The notes under the pieces: model-generated
The model's database searches: none
The model's input: only the letters and a program-made list of their open reading frames with translations
What the model was told of the DNA's origin: nothing
Shown here: piece after piece, positions 45,368-54,409 of the stretch
Layout of the letters: every line of letters starts with the position of its first letter
Position numbering within the stretch: the first letter of the stretch is position 1
Program-made: the position numbers and the translations under genes
NCBI RefSeq assembly: GCF_020042665.1
Contig: NZ_CP083376.1
Coordinates: forward strand, 656,001 to 720,000
DNA: 64,000 nucleotides
Direction of reading: 5' to 3'
From: Pseudoxanthomonas sp. X-1
GTDB lineage: Bacteria; Pseudomonadota; Gammaproteobacteria; Xanthomonadales; Xanthomonadaceae

Positions 45368-47068
45368 TCACCGCTGCATCGCCACCACCGGCGTCGGCTC
45401 GACGATCTGCGCCGCGCGCTGCTGCGCCAGCAGCTGCTGGCTGCTGTGCTCGAAGCTCGGCGGCTGCGCCAGCTCGACCGTGGCGCGGAACCCCGGCGTG
45501 GTGCCCATCACGAAGGCCTTGCCGTCCTGCACGGCCACGCCGCCGACCTTCTCCGGCGCATCGATGCCCTGCAGCTTGGCCTGCGTGGTGACGTACGCGG
45601 CCAGCTCGTTCGAGTAGGGCGCCGGCAGCTGCGCGCGGATGGCGGTGTACAGGCGGTGGTCCGGATGCGTCGGCTGGTCCAGCCCGGGCGTCGCGCCGGG
45701 CGCGGCCAGGGCCTGCGCGCCGCGCGCCAGCGCCCGGCGCGTGTCCGGCCCGACCTCGCCATCCACCACGATCCCGTGCGCGCGCTGCAGCCGCTCCACC
45801 GCCGCCTGCGTATGCGCCCCGAACTTGCCGTCCTCCGCCAGCCGGCGTCCGCGCTCGTCCCCCATGCCCAGCGTGTTGAGCTGCTGCTGCAGGGCGCGTA
45901 CCTGGGCGCCGTGGTCGCCGTGCTGGAGCACCTCGCCGCCGGCGCCACGGTGCGGTGCCGTGGTCGAGGCCGGCGCTGAGGGGGTCTGCGCCGGCGCGTG
46001 GCGGTCCCAGAACGTCTGCGGGCTGATCAGGTGACCCTGCGGATCGCGCATCTGGTAATGCACGTGCTGGGCATACTGGCTGGCGCCCTCTGGCCCGCGC
46101 CCGCCCATGGTGCCGATCGGATCGCCGGCGCGCACGACCTGGCCTTCCCTGACCGAACGCGAATCCAGATGCAGGATCTCGTGCGAGTTGCCCTGCGCGT
46201 CGCGGATCTTCACCGTGCCGTACTGGCCGCCGGAGAAGGTCACCGTGCCGTCGATCGGCGCATGGACGGTCGGGTGCCGCAGGTTGCGTCCTGCCTGGCC
46301 GCCCTCGTAGTTGAAGTCGGTGCCACCATGCGGCCCCTTGCCACGATGCTCGCCGAAGTTGCCCGTGATGTGGGGGTCCTGACCGCCCTGGCCCGGCAGC
46401 ATGCGCTCCATCGTCTGCTGGAAGCCGCTGTGGCCTTGCGCGTGGGAGGCGGGCGAGGGCGTCGTATGCGTCGGCGTGTGTCCCTGGGTCTGGGTCTGCG
46501 ACAGGCGCTGTTCGACGAAGTGCTCGTACCGGTCCAGGTAGGGCGCCACCTCGCGCCGGGACAGGCCGAGGCCGCCATAGTCCTTGCTGGGGCCGTCGTG
46601 GTGGTACTTGTAGATGTAGTCCTCGCCGTGGCCGCGGCTGCGCGCCAGGTCCCGATTGTCGATGAAGTGCTGGACCAGCGCCCGCGACTGGGTCTGTACG
46701 TCGAAGCGGTTGCCGTTGTTAACGCCGTACTGGCTGCCGGTGCGGTCGATGAACTGGCCGAGGCCGGAAGCGGAGGTCGTGCCCGCCGCCGCGTCGGGGT
46801 TGAAGCCGGATTCGACCCGGGCGATGGCCAGCACGTAGGCGGTTTCCCGCGATGACAGCCCGGCCTCGCGCGAGGCGTCGATCAGGTTGTCGATCACCCT
46901 GGACTGGGTCTGCGGGCTGGCATCGCCCCATCGGCGCGACTCGCCGTGCAGGCGGCCATCGCCGGTGTCGATGGGTTCGCGGTAATGGCTCCAGGGCTTG
47001 ATCCTGTCGCTGCGGTAGCCCGCTCCGCGGGGCTGCACCATGTCGGTGTAGATCGTGTCGTCGGTCAT
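45368..47068 (-). CDS. Putative type IV secretion antibacterial effector (X-Tfe): transglycosylase, M23 peptidase, PG-binding, XVIPCD
   Basis: 566 residues without a signal peptide. In order: a lysozyme/SLT-like domain (~50-190) with catalytic Glu in AIARVESGFNPDAAAG and SASGLGQF; a Thr/Gln/His-rich linker; an M23 metallopeptidase (~235-350) with intact zinc sites HGGTDFNYEGG and QHVHYQM; a peptidoglycan-binding domain (~375-450; LQQQLNTLGMGDERGRRLAE, DGKFGAHTQAAVERLQRAHG). The C-terminal ~115 residues (GLDQPTHPDHRLYTAIRAQL, GGVAVQDGKAFVMGTTPGF, Gln-rich tail) match the XVIPCD secretion domain of Xanthomonadales. It would be injected into rival bacteria to cut their wall. Lipoprotein genes upstream are likely immunity genes. 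Confidence 0.85.
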   Translation of the reverse strand: MTDDTIYTDMVQPRGAGYRSDRIKPWSHYREPIDTGDGRLHGESRRWGDASPQTQSRVIDNLIDASREAGLSSRETAYVLAIARVESGFNPDAAAGTTSASGLGQFIDRTGSQYGVNNGNRFDVQTQSRALVQHFIDNRDLARSRGHGEDYIYKYHHDGPSKDYGGLGLSRREVAPYLDRYEHFVEQRLSQTQTQGHTPTHTTPSPASHAQGHSGFQQTMERMLPGQGGQDPHITGNFGEHRGKGPHGGTDFNYEGGQAGRNLRHPTVHAPIDGTVTFSGGQYGTVKIRDAQGNSHEILHLDSRSVREGQVVRAGDPIGTMGGRGPEGASQYAQHVHYQMRDPQGHLISPQTFWDRHAPAQTPSAPASTTAPHRGAGGEVLQHGDHGAQVRALQQQLNTLGMGDERGRRLAEDGKFGAHTQAAVERLQRAHGIVVDGEVGPDTRRALARGAQALAAPGATPGLDQPTHPDHRLYTAIRAQLPAPYSNELAAYVTTQAKLQGIDAPEKVGGVAVQDGKAFVMGTTPGFRATVELAQPPSFEHSSQQLLAQQRAAQIVEPTPVVAMQR

Positions 47069-47181
47069 GTCGTGCGTTCCTTTCTATGAGACGGATTCTT
47101 CCTTGTGAGGGGTACTGCTCCATGTACTGCGTACTGCATTGGCCATGCGTCGCCGGATCGCGGCGCATGGGCATTCCTGGC

Positions 47182-47754
47182 TCAGGACGGGAAGGGCTCC
47201 ACCTCCGGATGCCTGAGCCCGAGTTCCTCGAGCTTGTGCCCGTATTCGTCGTTGTTCGGGCTCTGCTGGCCGTCTTCCTCGCGCAGCGGCGGCGTCGCGT
47301 GATTCAGCAGCCGCCCCTGGCCGTCGTAAAGGAAGAACCACTCGCAGAATTCGCAGCCATACGGCAGTTCGCCGTACTGCACGACGAAGTAGGTCGCTCC
47401 CTTGCCGTCCTCGGCGCAGCCCAGCCCCACCGCGGTGTAGTCGGCCATCTCGGGGGGCGCGACCAGCGGCTGGCGCTGCCCGTCGCGTTCCAGCTCGACG
47501 CGCGTGCTGGTGGGGGCCGCGCCTTCCTGACCGGGCAGTGCGGTCAGGTGCAGGCGTGCGCCCGGACATTCCTTGATCATGCCGTTCTGTCCTTGTGCGG
47601 CCGCTTCGGTCGAAGCAGGGGAGGGAGAGGTGGTCGCTGTCGGCATCGGCGTGGTGGTCGCGGTCTGGTCAGGGGAAGGTGCCTTGCCATCGCAGGCCGC
47701 AAGCACCAGGGTCAGGCCGAAGGTCGGCAGGATGGAGAACGCGTGGCGCATCAT
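47182..47754 (-). CDS. Lipoprotein, probable immunity protein for the effector
   Basis: 190 residues. The signal (MMRHAFSILPTFGLTLVLAA) ends in VLAAC, Cys lipidation site. A Thr/Pro/Ser tether (~25-55) leads to a compact domain with CPGARLHLTALPGQEGAAP, DYTAVGLGCAEDGKGATYFV and YGCEFCEWFFLYDGQGRLLN; four or more Cys could form disulfides in the periplasm. Its gene is directly upstream of the effector on the same strand. Periplasmic lipoproteins next to XVIPCD proteins are the usual immunity partners (established for the system; inferred here). GGAGGCGAC precedes the ATG pair. Confidence 0.72.
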   Translation of the reverse strand: MMRHAFSILPTFGLTLVLAACDGKAPSPDQTATTTPMPTATTSPSPASTEAAAQGQNGMIKECPGARLHLTALPGQEGAAPTSTRVELERDGQRQPLVAPPEMADYTAVGLGCAEDGKGATYFVVQYGELPYGCEFCEWFFLYDGQGRLLNHATPPLREEDGQQSPNNDEYGHKLEELGLRHPEVEPFPS

Positions 47755-47966
47755 GTCGCCTCCTTGGTGGGGCAGATCACCGCAGTCCCGGCCGGGCCCC
47801 CGCGCAGGAGCGTCACGTGGGTCGTATGGGCCGGGATCCCAGCGTGGATTTCATGGCGCGTCCCGTCCGCGCGGGCGCATGCCGCGGTGGCCGCCGCCAG
47901 CGGGACCGCCGCTGGCCAGCGGCCGCGGCGTCGGACATGCTGCGATGGCCGGTCGGCGCGATTCAT
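47751..47966 (-). CDS. Small putative exported protein in the immunity cluster
   Basis: 71 residues (MNRADRPSQHVRRRGRWPAA, VPLAAATAACARADG, then THVTLLRGGPAGTAVICPT). An Arg-rich start followed by a short hydrophobic stretch ending in AAC could be a poor lipoprotein signal. The ATG follows the upstream gene's stop after four bases (TAAgtcgATG), and its TGA overlaps the next ATG, so it fits tightly into the cluster. Third codon positions are mostly G or C, as in the neighbours. No family recognised. Confidence 0.42.
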   Translation of the reverse strand: MNRADRPSQHVRRRGRWPAAVPLAAATAACARADGTRHEIHAGIPAHTTHVTLLRGGPAGTAVICPTKEAT

Positions 47967-47970
47967 CGAC

Positions 47971-48441
47971 TTACGGCGACTGGTCGTCCACTTTCACCAG
48001 GACCCAGCAGGGGCGCTGGGCGAAGTGGTAGACCTGCTGATCGCCGGTGTCCGGGGTGCGCACCAGGACCTTGCGGCCATCGCCGTCGTCGGAGACCACG
48101 ACCTCGCGCCCGCCGTTGCGGGCGGCCTCCAGGTTCGGGATCACCGGCCATTCGACCTCGGCCAGCGGGACCTGGCGCGTCACCGGCGCCGGCTCGGGCT
48201 GGGCGTTCGGATCGAGCTGGATCATCGTCAGCGGATCGGCCGTGGCCTTTTCCTGGACCGCGATGTTCGCGCTGAAGCGCTGCACGAAGTGTTCGAAGTC
48301 CGCGTCGGGGCACTTGGCCGGGGCCGCGGCGGACGTGGTCTCCGCAGCGGGGGCCGGCGCAGCCGCGGCGGGCGCCTGCGGCTTGCAGGCGGCGAGCGCC
48401 AGGAGTAGCGCGAAGGCGGGCGCGAGAGGGCGTAGGGACAC
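47971..48441 (-). CDS. Lipoprotein, second immunity-type protein
   Basis: 156 residues from a GTG at 48441 (a TTG at 48444 is also possible); AGGAGG sits 8-11 bases upstream. The signal LRPLAPAFALLLALAAC gives a lipidated Cys. After an Ala/Pro linker: CPDADFEHFVQRFSANIAVQ, PLAEVEWPVIPNLEAARNGG, then RPCWVLVKVDDQSP. The pattern 'CPDxDFxxFxxxF...VQ' ending 'CWxLxxxxD' is one I recognise from xanthomonad lipoproteins near type IV effectors. First gene of the immunity-effector unit. Confidence 0.68.
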   Translation of the reverse strand: MSLRPLAPAFALLLALAACKPQAPAAAAPAPAAETTSAAAPAKCPDADFEHFVQRFSANIAVQEKATADPLTMIQLDPNAQPEPAPVTRQVPLAEVEWPVIPNLEAARNGGREVVVSDDGDGRKVLVRTPDTGDQQVYHFAQRPCWVLVKVDDQSP

Positions 48442-48568
48442 CAATGGATCCTCCTGATCGCAGGCAAAGCGCCCGTGCGGGCGCGTTATCTCGCCGGAGG
48501 ATACCCGGCCCCCGTGACCAGGTTTTGTGAAACGCACCCCGCGTTGCGCCCGGGGTGCGCGAGCCGGT

Positions 48569-49495
48569 TCAGTCCAGGCGGATGTCGGCCAGCTTGAGCA
48601 GGGCCTCGGCGTAGCGGGCGCGGGTGCGCTCGATCACTTCCGGCGGCAGCACCGGGCCGGGCGCGGTCTTGCCCCAGTCCAGCGTCTCCAGGTAGTCGCG
48701 CACGATCTGCTTGTCGTAGCTGGGCGGGCTGAGGCCGACCTGGTACTCGTCGGCCGGCCAGTAGCGCGAGGAATCCGGGGTCAGCATCTCGTCCATGATG
48801 TACAGGCGGCCGTCGGCGTCGGTGCCGAACTCGAACTTGGTGTCGGCCAGCAGGATGCCGCGCGAGGCGGCGTATCCGGCCGCGAAACTGTAGATGCGCA
48901 GGGTCGCATCGCGCACGCGCTCGGCCAGGTCGCCACCGACGGTCTTGACCATGGCGTCGAAGTCGATGTTCTCGTCGTGGTCGCCGACCGCGGCCTTGGT
49001 CGAGGGGGTGAAGATCGGCTCGCGCAGCTTCTGCGCCTGCTGCAGGCCGTCGGGCAGCTCGATGCCGCTGATCTTGCCGGTGCGCTGGTAGTCCTTCCAG
49101 CCGCTGCCGATCAGATAGCCGCGGGCGATGGCCTCCACCGGCACCGGCTTGAGCTTGCGCGTGACCACCGCGCGGCGCGCGTACAGCGCCGGGTCCACGC
49201 CGTCGGGCAGGACGTCGGCGACCTCGATGCCGGTCAGGTGGTTGGGCATCAGGTGGGCGGTCTTGTCGAACCAGAAATTGGAGATCTGGCACAGCATCTC
49301 GCCCTTGCCGGGGATCGGATCGGGCAGGACCACGTCGAAGGCGGAGAGGCGGTCGGTGGCGACGATCAGCAGGTAGTCGCCGGGCGCCGCGTTGGCCGGC
49401 AGGCGTTCGCGTGGGATGTCGAAGACGTCGCGGACCTTGCCGCGATGGCGCAGGGTCAGACCGGGCAGATCGGCTTGCAACAGCGTGGTGGGCAC
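48569..49495 (-). CDS. purC: Phosphoribosylaminoimidazole-succinocarboxamide synthase
   Basis: 308-residue purine biosynthesis enzyme that joins aspartate to CAIR using ATP. Family signatures: [11 protein letters not shown] (P-loop-like KxRD), [40 protein letters not shown], and [20 protein letters not shown] with [12 protein letters not shown]. The length matches the longer, yeast-like single-domain type. The start is GTG at 49495 with AGGAG seven bases upstream. Single-gene unit. Confidence 0.95.
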   Translation of the reverse strand: MPTTLLQADLPGLTLRHRGKVRDVFDIPRERLPANAAPGDYLLIVATDRLSAFDVVLPDPIPGKGEMLCQISNFWFDKTAHLMPNHLTGIEVADVLPDGVDPALYARRAVVTRKLKPVPVEAIARGYLIGSGWKDYQRTGKISGIELPDGLQQAQKLREPIFTPSTKAAVGDHDENIDFDAMVKTVGGDLAERVRDATLRIYSFAAGYAASRGILLADTKFEFGTDADGRLYIMDEMLTPDSSRYWPADEYQVGLSPPSYDKQIVRDYLETLDWGKTAPGPVLPPEVIERTRARYAEALLKLADIRLD

Positions 49496-49863
49496 ACAGC
49501 ACTCCTGGCGTGAGGCGAAAGGCGCTCGAAACCCCGCTCGCTGCGTGTGCCGGCGCGCCGGTTAAGGCGGCGGCGGGCCGCGTAGTGTACGCGCCTGCGC
49601 GCAAAGCAACAGGTGCCAAGGGCCCATCCTCGATCCCCGGGCAGGCCGCGTTGACGCCGCCCTGCGGCGCCAACCCGAAAGGCCGCCCTTGCGCGCACCC
49701 GGGGACTGCGTCATTGCTCGGTCGTGGACGGATGCCTGCTCTCTCCCGCTCCTTGCCCCGGGCACGCGCAAGGACGGCGCGGCCCACCCGGGGATCGATG
49801 ACGGGCCCTGGGCCGCCTACCGTAAAATGCCGCTTCCCTCCCCACCGCAGGCCCGGCCTCCCG
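49496..49863. other. Gene-free spacer upstream of purC and dnaJ-like gene
   Basis: 368 bases between two divergent genes. No open frame here has the codon pattern of a gene. A TAAAAT at 49824-49829, ~35 bases before the DnaJ-like ATG, is a plausible -10 box. Several short GC palindromes (GCCGGCGCGCCGGT near 49549) are seen without a poly-T run. Confidence 0.5.
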
Positions 49864-50205
49864 ATGAATCGCTGGTACGGAAAACTGCTGGGCGGCATCG
49901 CCGGCGCGCTGCTGTTCCGCCCCAATCCGGTGTTCGGCGCGCTGGTGGGGCTGCTGCTGGGCCATGCCTTCGACCGGGACTGGTTCCAGCTGTCGCGGGA
50001 CAACCCCTATCGCGCCTTCGACCTGACCCGCGACGCCAGCGACGCGGAAGTCGACCAGGCCTACCGCCGCCTGATCTCCCAGTACCACCCCGACCGCCTG
50101 GCCGGCGCCGCGCCCGAGCTGCGCGCCCGCGCCGAGGCCCGTGCGCGTGAGCTCAACGCGGCCTACGACCGCATCAAGACGCTGCGCCGCAAGCGCGCCG
50201 CCTGA
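49864..50205 (+). CDS. Membrane-anchored J-domain protein
   Basis: 113 residues. A hydrophobic N-terminus ([30 protein letters not shown]) is a membrane hairpin or anchor, as in DjlA. The C-terminal J domain reads [20 protein letters not shown] with the HPD motif in [13 protein letters not shown], then an Ala/Arg-rich helix. It is likely a short DjlA-type co-chaperone that recruits DnaK at the inner membrane. The central TerB-like region of DjlA is missing. Confidence 0.87.
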   Translation: MNRWYGKLLGGIAGALLFRPNPVFGALVGLLLGHAFDRDWFQLSRDNPYRAFDLTRDASDAEVDQAYRRLISQYHPDRLAGAAPELRARAEARARELNAAYDRIKTLRRKRAA

Positions 50206-50231
50206 CCTCCTTCCTCTGCCGGCAGACCGCC

Positions 50232-50903
50232 ATGTCCAACTGCATCATTTCCCCGTCCATCCTGTCTGCCGACTTCGCCCGGCTCGGCGCCGAGGTCGAC
50301 GCCGTGCTCGCCGCCGGTGCCGACTGGATCCATTTCGACGTGATGGACAACCACTACGTGCCCAACCTGACCATCGGCCCGATGGTGTGCGAGGCGCTGC
50401 GCAAGTACGGGGTGACCGCGCCGATCGACGTGCACCTGATGGTCGAGCCGGTGGACCGCGTCGTGCCGGACTTCGCCAAGGCCGGCGCCAGCCACATCAG
50501 CTTCCACCCGGAGGCCAGCCGTCATGTGCACCGCACGATCCAGCTGATCAAGTCGCACGGCTGCACCGCCGGCGTGGTGCTCAACCCGGCGACCTCGCTG
50601 GACGTGCTGGACTGGGTGCTGGACGAGGTGGACCTGGTGCTGCTGATGTCGGTCAACCCGGGCTTCGGCGGTCAGGCCTTCATTCCCTCGGCGCTGGACA
50701 AGCTGCGCGCGGTGCGCGAGCGCATCGATGCCAGCGGCCGCAGGATCCATCTGGAGATCGACGGCGGGGTCAAGGTGGACAACATCGCGCAGATCGCCGC
50801 CGCCGGTGCCGATACCTTCGTCGCCGGCTCGGCGATCTTCAACGCCCCGGACTATGCGCAGGTGATCGCGCAGATGCGCGCGGCCGTGGCGGGGGCGAAG
50901 TGA
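50232..50903 (+). CDS. rpe: Ribulose-phosphate 3-epimerase
   Basis: 223-residue TIM-barrel enzyme of the pentose phosphate pathway. Metal and active-site stretches: [77 protein letters not shown] and [20 protein letters not shown]. The GTGA at 50900-50903 couples it to the GNAT gene. Confidence 0.96.
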   Translation: MSNCIISPSILSADFARLGAEVDAVLAAGADWIHFDVMDNHYVPNLTIGPMVCEALRKYGVTAPIDVHLMVEPVDRVVPDFAKAGASHISFHPEASRHVHRTIQLIKSHGCTAGVVLNPATSLDVLDWVLDEVDLVLLMSVNPGFGGQAFIPSALDKLRAVRERIDASGRRIHLEIDGGVKVDNIAQIAAAGADTFVAGSAIFNAPDYAQVIAQMRAAVAGAK

Positions 50904-51379
50904 GCCTGACCATCCGCAGCGCCACGCGCGAGGACATCCCGCTGATCCTGGAACTGATCCGCGCGCTGGCCGAGTACGAGCGCGAGCCGCACGCGGTCAA
51001 GGCCACCGAGGCCGACCTGGGGCGCACGCTGTTCGACGAGGGCGCGACCGCCTACTGCGTGCTCTGCGAGCAGGACGGCGTGGCGCTGGGCTTCGCGGTG
51101 TACTTCTTCAACTACTCCACCTGGACCGGGCGCAACGGGATCTATCTGGAAGACCTGTTCGTACGGCCGCAGGCGCGCGGGCAGGGCGCCGGCCTGGCCC
51201 TGCTGCGCCACCTGGCGCGGCTGGCGGTGGAGAAGGACTGCGCCCGCTTCGAATGGTCGGTGCTGGACTGGAACCAGCCGGCCATCGACTTCTACCGCGC
51301 CGTGGGCGCGCGGGCGATGGACGAGTGGACCGTCTATCGCCTGGATGGCCAGGCGCTGGCCGACTTCGCGCGCGGCTGA
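50900..51379 (+). CDS. GNAT-family N-acetyltransferase
   Basis: 159 residues starting with GTG, overlapping rpe by four bases. The acetyl-CoA-binding motif is [20 protein letters not shown] (RxxGxG/A type), followed by [20 protein letters not shown], a classic motif B with the catalytic Tyr. It resembles diamine/thialysine-type acetyltransferases. Substrate not known. Confidence 0.87.
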   Translation: MSLTIRSATREDIPLILELIRALAEYEREPHAVKATEADLGRTLFDEGATAYCVLCEQDGVALGFAVYFFNYSTWTGRNGIYLEDLFVRPQARGQGAGLALLRHLARLAVEKDCARFEWSVLDWNQPAIDFYRAVGARAMDEWTVYRLDGQALADFARG

Positions 51380-51389
51380 GGGACGCACC

Positions 51390-52553
51390 ATGTTCAATCT
51401 GATCAAGGCCACGATGCTGACCATCGCCGCACTGCCGCTGGCCGCGGCGGCGGCGCCGGCCCCGGTCGATCTGCTGGTCGGCTCGTATACCGACAGCGGT
51501 TCGCCGGGGCTGTATGCCTATCGCTTCGACACCGGCAACGGCCGGCTGGATGCGCAGCCCTGGCAGACGCTGCGCCTGGACAACCCGTCCTGGCTGGTGC
51601 TCGCGCCGGACCAGGCGCGCGTCTACGCCGTCAGCGAGAACGGGCCGGGTGCCCGCGACACCGTCGGCCGCGCCGGGATGCTGGCTATGGATGCGCAGCA
51701 TCGGCTGACGCTGGAAGGCCAGGTCTCCACGCTCGGCGACCATCCCACCCACGCCAGCCTGGCGCCGGACGGACGCTATCTGCTGGTGGCCAACTACTCG
51801 GTCGATACGCATCCGGGCGGTTCGCTGGCGGTGCTGCCCATCGACGCCCAGGGTCGGCTGCAGCCGGTCACGCAGCTGCTTACCTACCAGGCCAGCCACG
51901 TGGATCCCGAACGCCAGCGTTCGGCGCACGTGCACTGGGTCGGCTTCTCGCCCGATGGCAGGACGGCCTATGCCACGGATCTGGGCGGCGACCGCGTCTA
52001 CGCCTACCGCTATGCGCCGCAGGACAATCCCGAACGGCCGCTGCAGCCTGCGGCCACGCCGTTCCTGGCGCTGCCGCCGGGCAGCGGGCCGCGGCACCTG
52101 GCCTTCGATGCCAGCGGCCGGCACGCCTACCTGACCCTGGAAATGGCCGGGCAGGTGGCGGTGCTGGACGTCGACGCGCGGGGGGCGCTGCGGCTGCGCG
52201 AGGTGGTGGACCTGTTCGCGCCCGGCTTCACCGGCGGCAACGGCGGCGGCGCGCTGCACCTGTCGGCGGACGGGCGCTTCCTGTATGCGATCAACCGCGG
52301 TGGCGACGATCACCTGGCCGTGTTCGCGGTGGGTGCCGACGGCGGGCTGACGCTGGTCCAGCGACGCGCCACCGAGGGCCGGCAGGCGCGCGAGTTCGCC
52401 ATCGATCCGTCCGGGCGCTTCCTGCTGATCGCCGTGCAGGGCGCCAACCGCATCGTGGTGCTGGCGCGCGACCCGCGCACCGGCAAGCTCGGCAAGACGC
52501 TGCAGGCGGTGGAAGTGGCCGCGCCGTCGGACCTGAAGTTCCTGCGGCCTTGA
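51390..52553 (+). CDS. Lactonase family protein (6-phosphogluconolactonase-like propeller)
   Basis: 387 residues. A signal-like N-terminus (MFNLIKATMLTIAALPLAAA) precedes a seven-bladed beta propeller with repeating blades, e.g. LLVGSYTDSGSPGLYAYRFD, LAPDGRYLLVANYSVDTHPG, GFSPDGRTAYATDLGGDRVY, RHLAFDASGRHAYLTLEMAG, LSADGRFLYAINRGGDDHLA and AIDPSGRFLLIAVQGANRIV. YbhE/Pgl proteins hydrolyse 6-phosphogluconolactone; the export signal here suggests a different, periplasmic substrate. Ten bases after the GNAT stop. Confidence 0.85.
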   Translation: MFNLIKATMLTIAALPLAAAAAPAPVDLLVGSYTDSGSPGLYAYRFDTGNGRLDAQPWQTLRLDNPSWLVLAPDQARVYAVSENGPGARDTVGRAGMLAMDAQHRLTLEGQVSTLGDHPTHASLAPDGRYLLVANYSVDTHPGGSLAVLPIDAQGRLQPVTQLLTYQASHVDPERQRSAHVHWVGFSPDGRTAYATDLGGDRVYAYRYAPQDNPERPLQPAATPFLALPPGSGPRHLAFDASGRHAYLTLEMAGQVAVLDVDARGALRLREVVDLFAPGFTGGNGGGALHLSADGRFLYAINRGGDDHLAVFAVGADGGLTLVQRRATEGRQAREFAIDPSGRFLLIAVQGANRIVVLARDPRTGKLGKTLQAVEVAAPSDLKFLRP

Positions 52554-52584
52554 GTCGGGGGCCGGCGGGTCGGCTCTGGTTTGG

Positions 52585-52670
52585 CTTGGTGGGAGCCGCC
52601 ATGGCGGCGATGAGGCTCCACCGGTAAGGCCCCATCGCCGCCATTGGCACAAAAGGCCACAAGGGCGGCT
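52585..52670. repeat. REP-like palindrome (GTGGGAGCCGCC family), copy 2
   Basis: The core CTTGGTGGGAGCCGCCATGG is the same as at 21012, continuing CGGCGATGAGGCTCC, with an inverted partner GGCCCCATCGCCGCCATTGG at 52629-52648. Together they form a REP pair (BIME-like). Confidence 0.8.
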
Positions 52671-52681
52671 GCCACGAAGGC

Positions 52682-52765
52682 AAAAAAAGAACCGCGTCGA
52701 GTCGCCCCGGCGCGGTTCCCGCGAAGACTGGAGGCTGATCCTGCCTCCCTCCGTCGTCCCTGCTA
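52682..52765 (-). ncRNA. Candidate small RNA with intrinsic terminator
   Basis: On the minus strand a perfect 8-bp stem (GAACCGCG, 52689-52696, with CGCGGTTC, 52711-52718) is followed at once by seven T (52688-52682), a full rho-independent terminator. No minus-strand gene lies upstream. A second hairpin, GGAGGC with GCCTCC around a seven-base loop (52730-52748), lies just before it. The combination fits a short structured RNA starting around 52760. No strong promoter was found, so it could also be a terminator used in the other direction for the lactonase gene. Confidence 0.4.
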
Positions 52766-52862
52766 TGGCCTTCCACGCTACGCGCCGTATCTGACGGGAA
52801 CATGACAGCCGGGGACCGCGGCGACTGCTAGCCTGCGCCACCCCACGTCCGTTCTCCTTCTC

Positions 52863-53789
52863 ATGTCGCAGCCGCGCTGGCGTCTGATCCTCAACGGCAA
52901 GGCCGCCGGCAACGACGCGGTGCGCGCCGCGGTGACGCAGGCGCGCGAGCGCGGCGTGCGGCTGGACGTGCGCGTGACCTGGGAAAGCGGCGATGCCGAA
53001 CGCTACGTCACCGAGGCCATGGCCGACGGCGTGGACACGGTGATCGCCGGCGGCGGCGACGGCACGCTCAGCGAGGTCGCCACCGCCCTGGCCCATCGCG
53101 ACGAGCGCGCCGACGCGCTGCCCGCGCTGGCCCTGCTGCCGCTGGGCACGGCCAACGACTTCGCCACCGCCGCCGAGCTGCCGCTCGAGCCGCAGGCCGC
53201 GCTGGCGCTGGCCGCCGAGGCCCCGGCGCGGCCCATCGACCTGCTGCGCGTCACCGCCGACCACGGCCCGCACTGGTGCGCCAACATGGCCACCGGCGGC
53301 TTCGGCACCCAGGTCACGGTGGAGACCGACGAGGCGATGAAGCGCGTGCTCGGTGGCCTGGCCTACGTGGTCACCGGCCTGTCGCGGCTGGGCCGGGTCG
53401 AGCCGATGCAGGCCCGCTTCCGCGGGCCCGGTTTCGCCTGGGAGGGCAGCTTCATCGCGCTGGGGCTGGGCAACGGCCGCCAGGCCGGCGGCGGCCAGGC
53501 GCTGTGCCCGGACGCGCTGGTCGACGACGGCCTGCTGGAGCTGACCCTCATTCCCGAGCTGACCGGCACCTTCGCCGCCACGCTGGGCACGCTGATCACC
53601 GGCGGCAAGCGCGCCGCGCTGGAGCAGGCGGCCGTACGCGCACGCCTGCCGTGGGTCGAGATCGACGTGGCCGAACCGATCACGCTCAACCTGGACGGCG
53701 AACCGGAGACCTCGCGCCACTTCCGCGTGGACTGCGTGCCGGGCCGCCTGCGCATGCACCTGCCCGACGGCTGTCCGCTGCTGGCGTGA
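52863..53789 (+). CDS. yegS: Lipid kinase, YegS-like (diacylglycerol kinase family)
   Basis: 308 residues. The ATP-binding [14 protein letters not shown] motif and the [18 protein letters not shown] motif are the family signature, followed by [20 protein letters not shown] and [20 protein letters not shown]. YegS phosphorylates lipids such as phosphatidylglycerol. The 5' end (52824-52928, including upstream sequence) recurs as a truncated copy at 56654-56757. TTCTCCTTCTC precedes the ATG, a weak ribosome site. Confidence 0.92.
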   Translation: MSQPRWRLILNGKAAGNDAVRAAVTQARERGVRLDVRVTWESGDAERYVTEAMADGVDTVIAGGGDGTLSEVATALAHRDERADALPALALLPLGTANDFATAAELPLEPQAALALAAEAPARPIDLLRVTADHGPHWCANMATGGFGTQVTVETDEAMKRVLGGLAYVVTGLSRLGRVEPMQARFRGPGFAWEGSFIALGLGNGRQAGGGQALCPDALVDDGLLELTLIPELTGTFAATLGTLITGGKRAALEQAAVRARLPWVEIDVAEPITLNLDGEPETSRHFRVDCVPGRLRMHLPDGCPLLA

Positions 53790-53880
53790 GCTGACCGGAT
53801 CGCGCCGCGGTCGTCCCGCCGCTTCCGCTCACGAGGCACGGCATCCGAAGGCGCGGCGCCACACGGAGTGGACGAGATCG

Positions 53881-54282
53881 TCAGGCCTGCTGGGTTTCCG
53901 CCAGGCCCGGGGATGCGGCGTCCTCGCAACGCGCACCGTCGCCCTCACTTTCTCCCTGCGCCACCTGGTAGCGCTCGCCCCACTCACGCAGGCCATAGAG
54001 CAGCGGCACCAGGGTGCGCGCCAGCGCGGTGGCTTCATATTCGACACGCGGCGGCACCTCCGGATACACATGCCGGATCACCAGGCCGTCGACTTCCAGT
54101 TCGCGCAGCTGCAGGGTCAGCATGCGTTGCGTCGCCGTGGGGATCAGGCGACTGAGCTCCATGAACCGGCGCTTCCTGGTGAGGATGTGGAACAGCAGGA
54201 TCGGTTTCCAGATCCCGCTGATCAGCGAGACCGTCAGTTCCACGGGGCAGCCGCTTTTCGGGTTGAGTCGTCTTGGGCGCAT
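53881..54282 (-). CDS. HxlR-family transcriptional regulator
   Basis: 133 residues. The HxlR winged helix is clear: CPVELTVSLISGIWKPILLF, HILTRKRRFMELSRLIPTAT, QRMLTLQLRELEVDGLVIRH and VPPRVEYEATALARTLVPLL. The C-terminal ~25 residues are unstructured. It is divergent from the oxidoreductase-SDR pair and probably controls it, with stress or quinone/aldehyde signals as typical inducers of the family. Confidence 0.88.
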   Translation of the reverse strand: MRPRRLNPKSGCPVELTVSLISGIWKPILLFHILTRKRRFMELSRLIPTATQRMLTLQLRELEVDGLVIRHVYPEVPPRVEYEATALARTLVPLLYGLREWGERYQVAQGESEGDGARCEDAASPGLAETQQA

Positions 54283-54313
54283 GGAAGCCTCGGTCGCTGC
54301 GTCGGGATACGTA

Positions 54314-54376
54314 CAAACTTGATAGTAACGAGGAAACTTGTGCGTTCTTACGGAACGCGCGACGCAATCCTATAGT
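54314..54376 (+). promoter_or_regulatory. Divergent promoter with HxlR-type operator candidate
   Basis: TTACGG (54348-54353) and TATAGT (54371-54376) with 17 bases between form a good promoter for the oxidoreductase. Just upstream, AAACTTG occurs twice (54315-54321 and 54334-54340), 19 bases apart; the outer ends ACAA and TTGT also give an imperfect dyad. This is a likely site for the divergent HxlR regulator. Confidence 0.6.
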
Positions 54377-54409
54377 CCGGCGGTCGCTCACAACACAGGC
54401 GTCTGCCGG

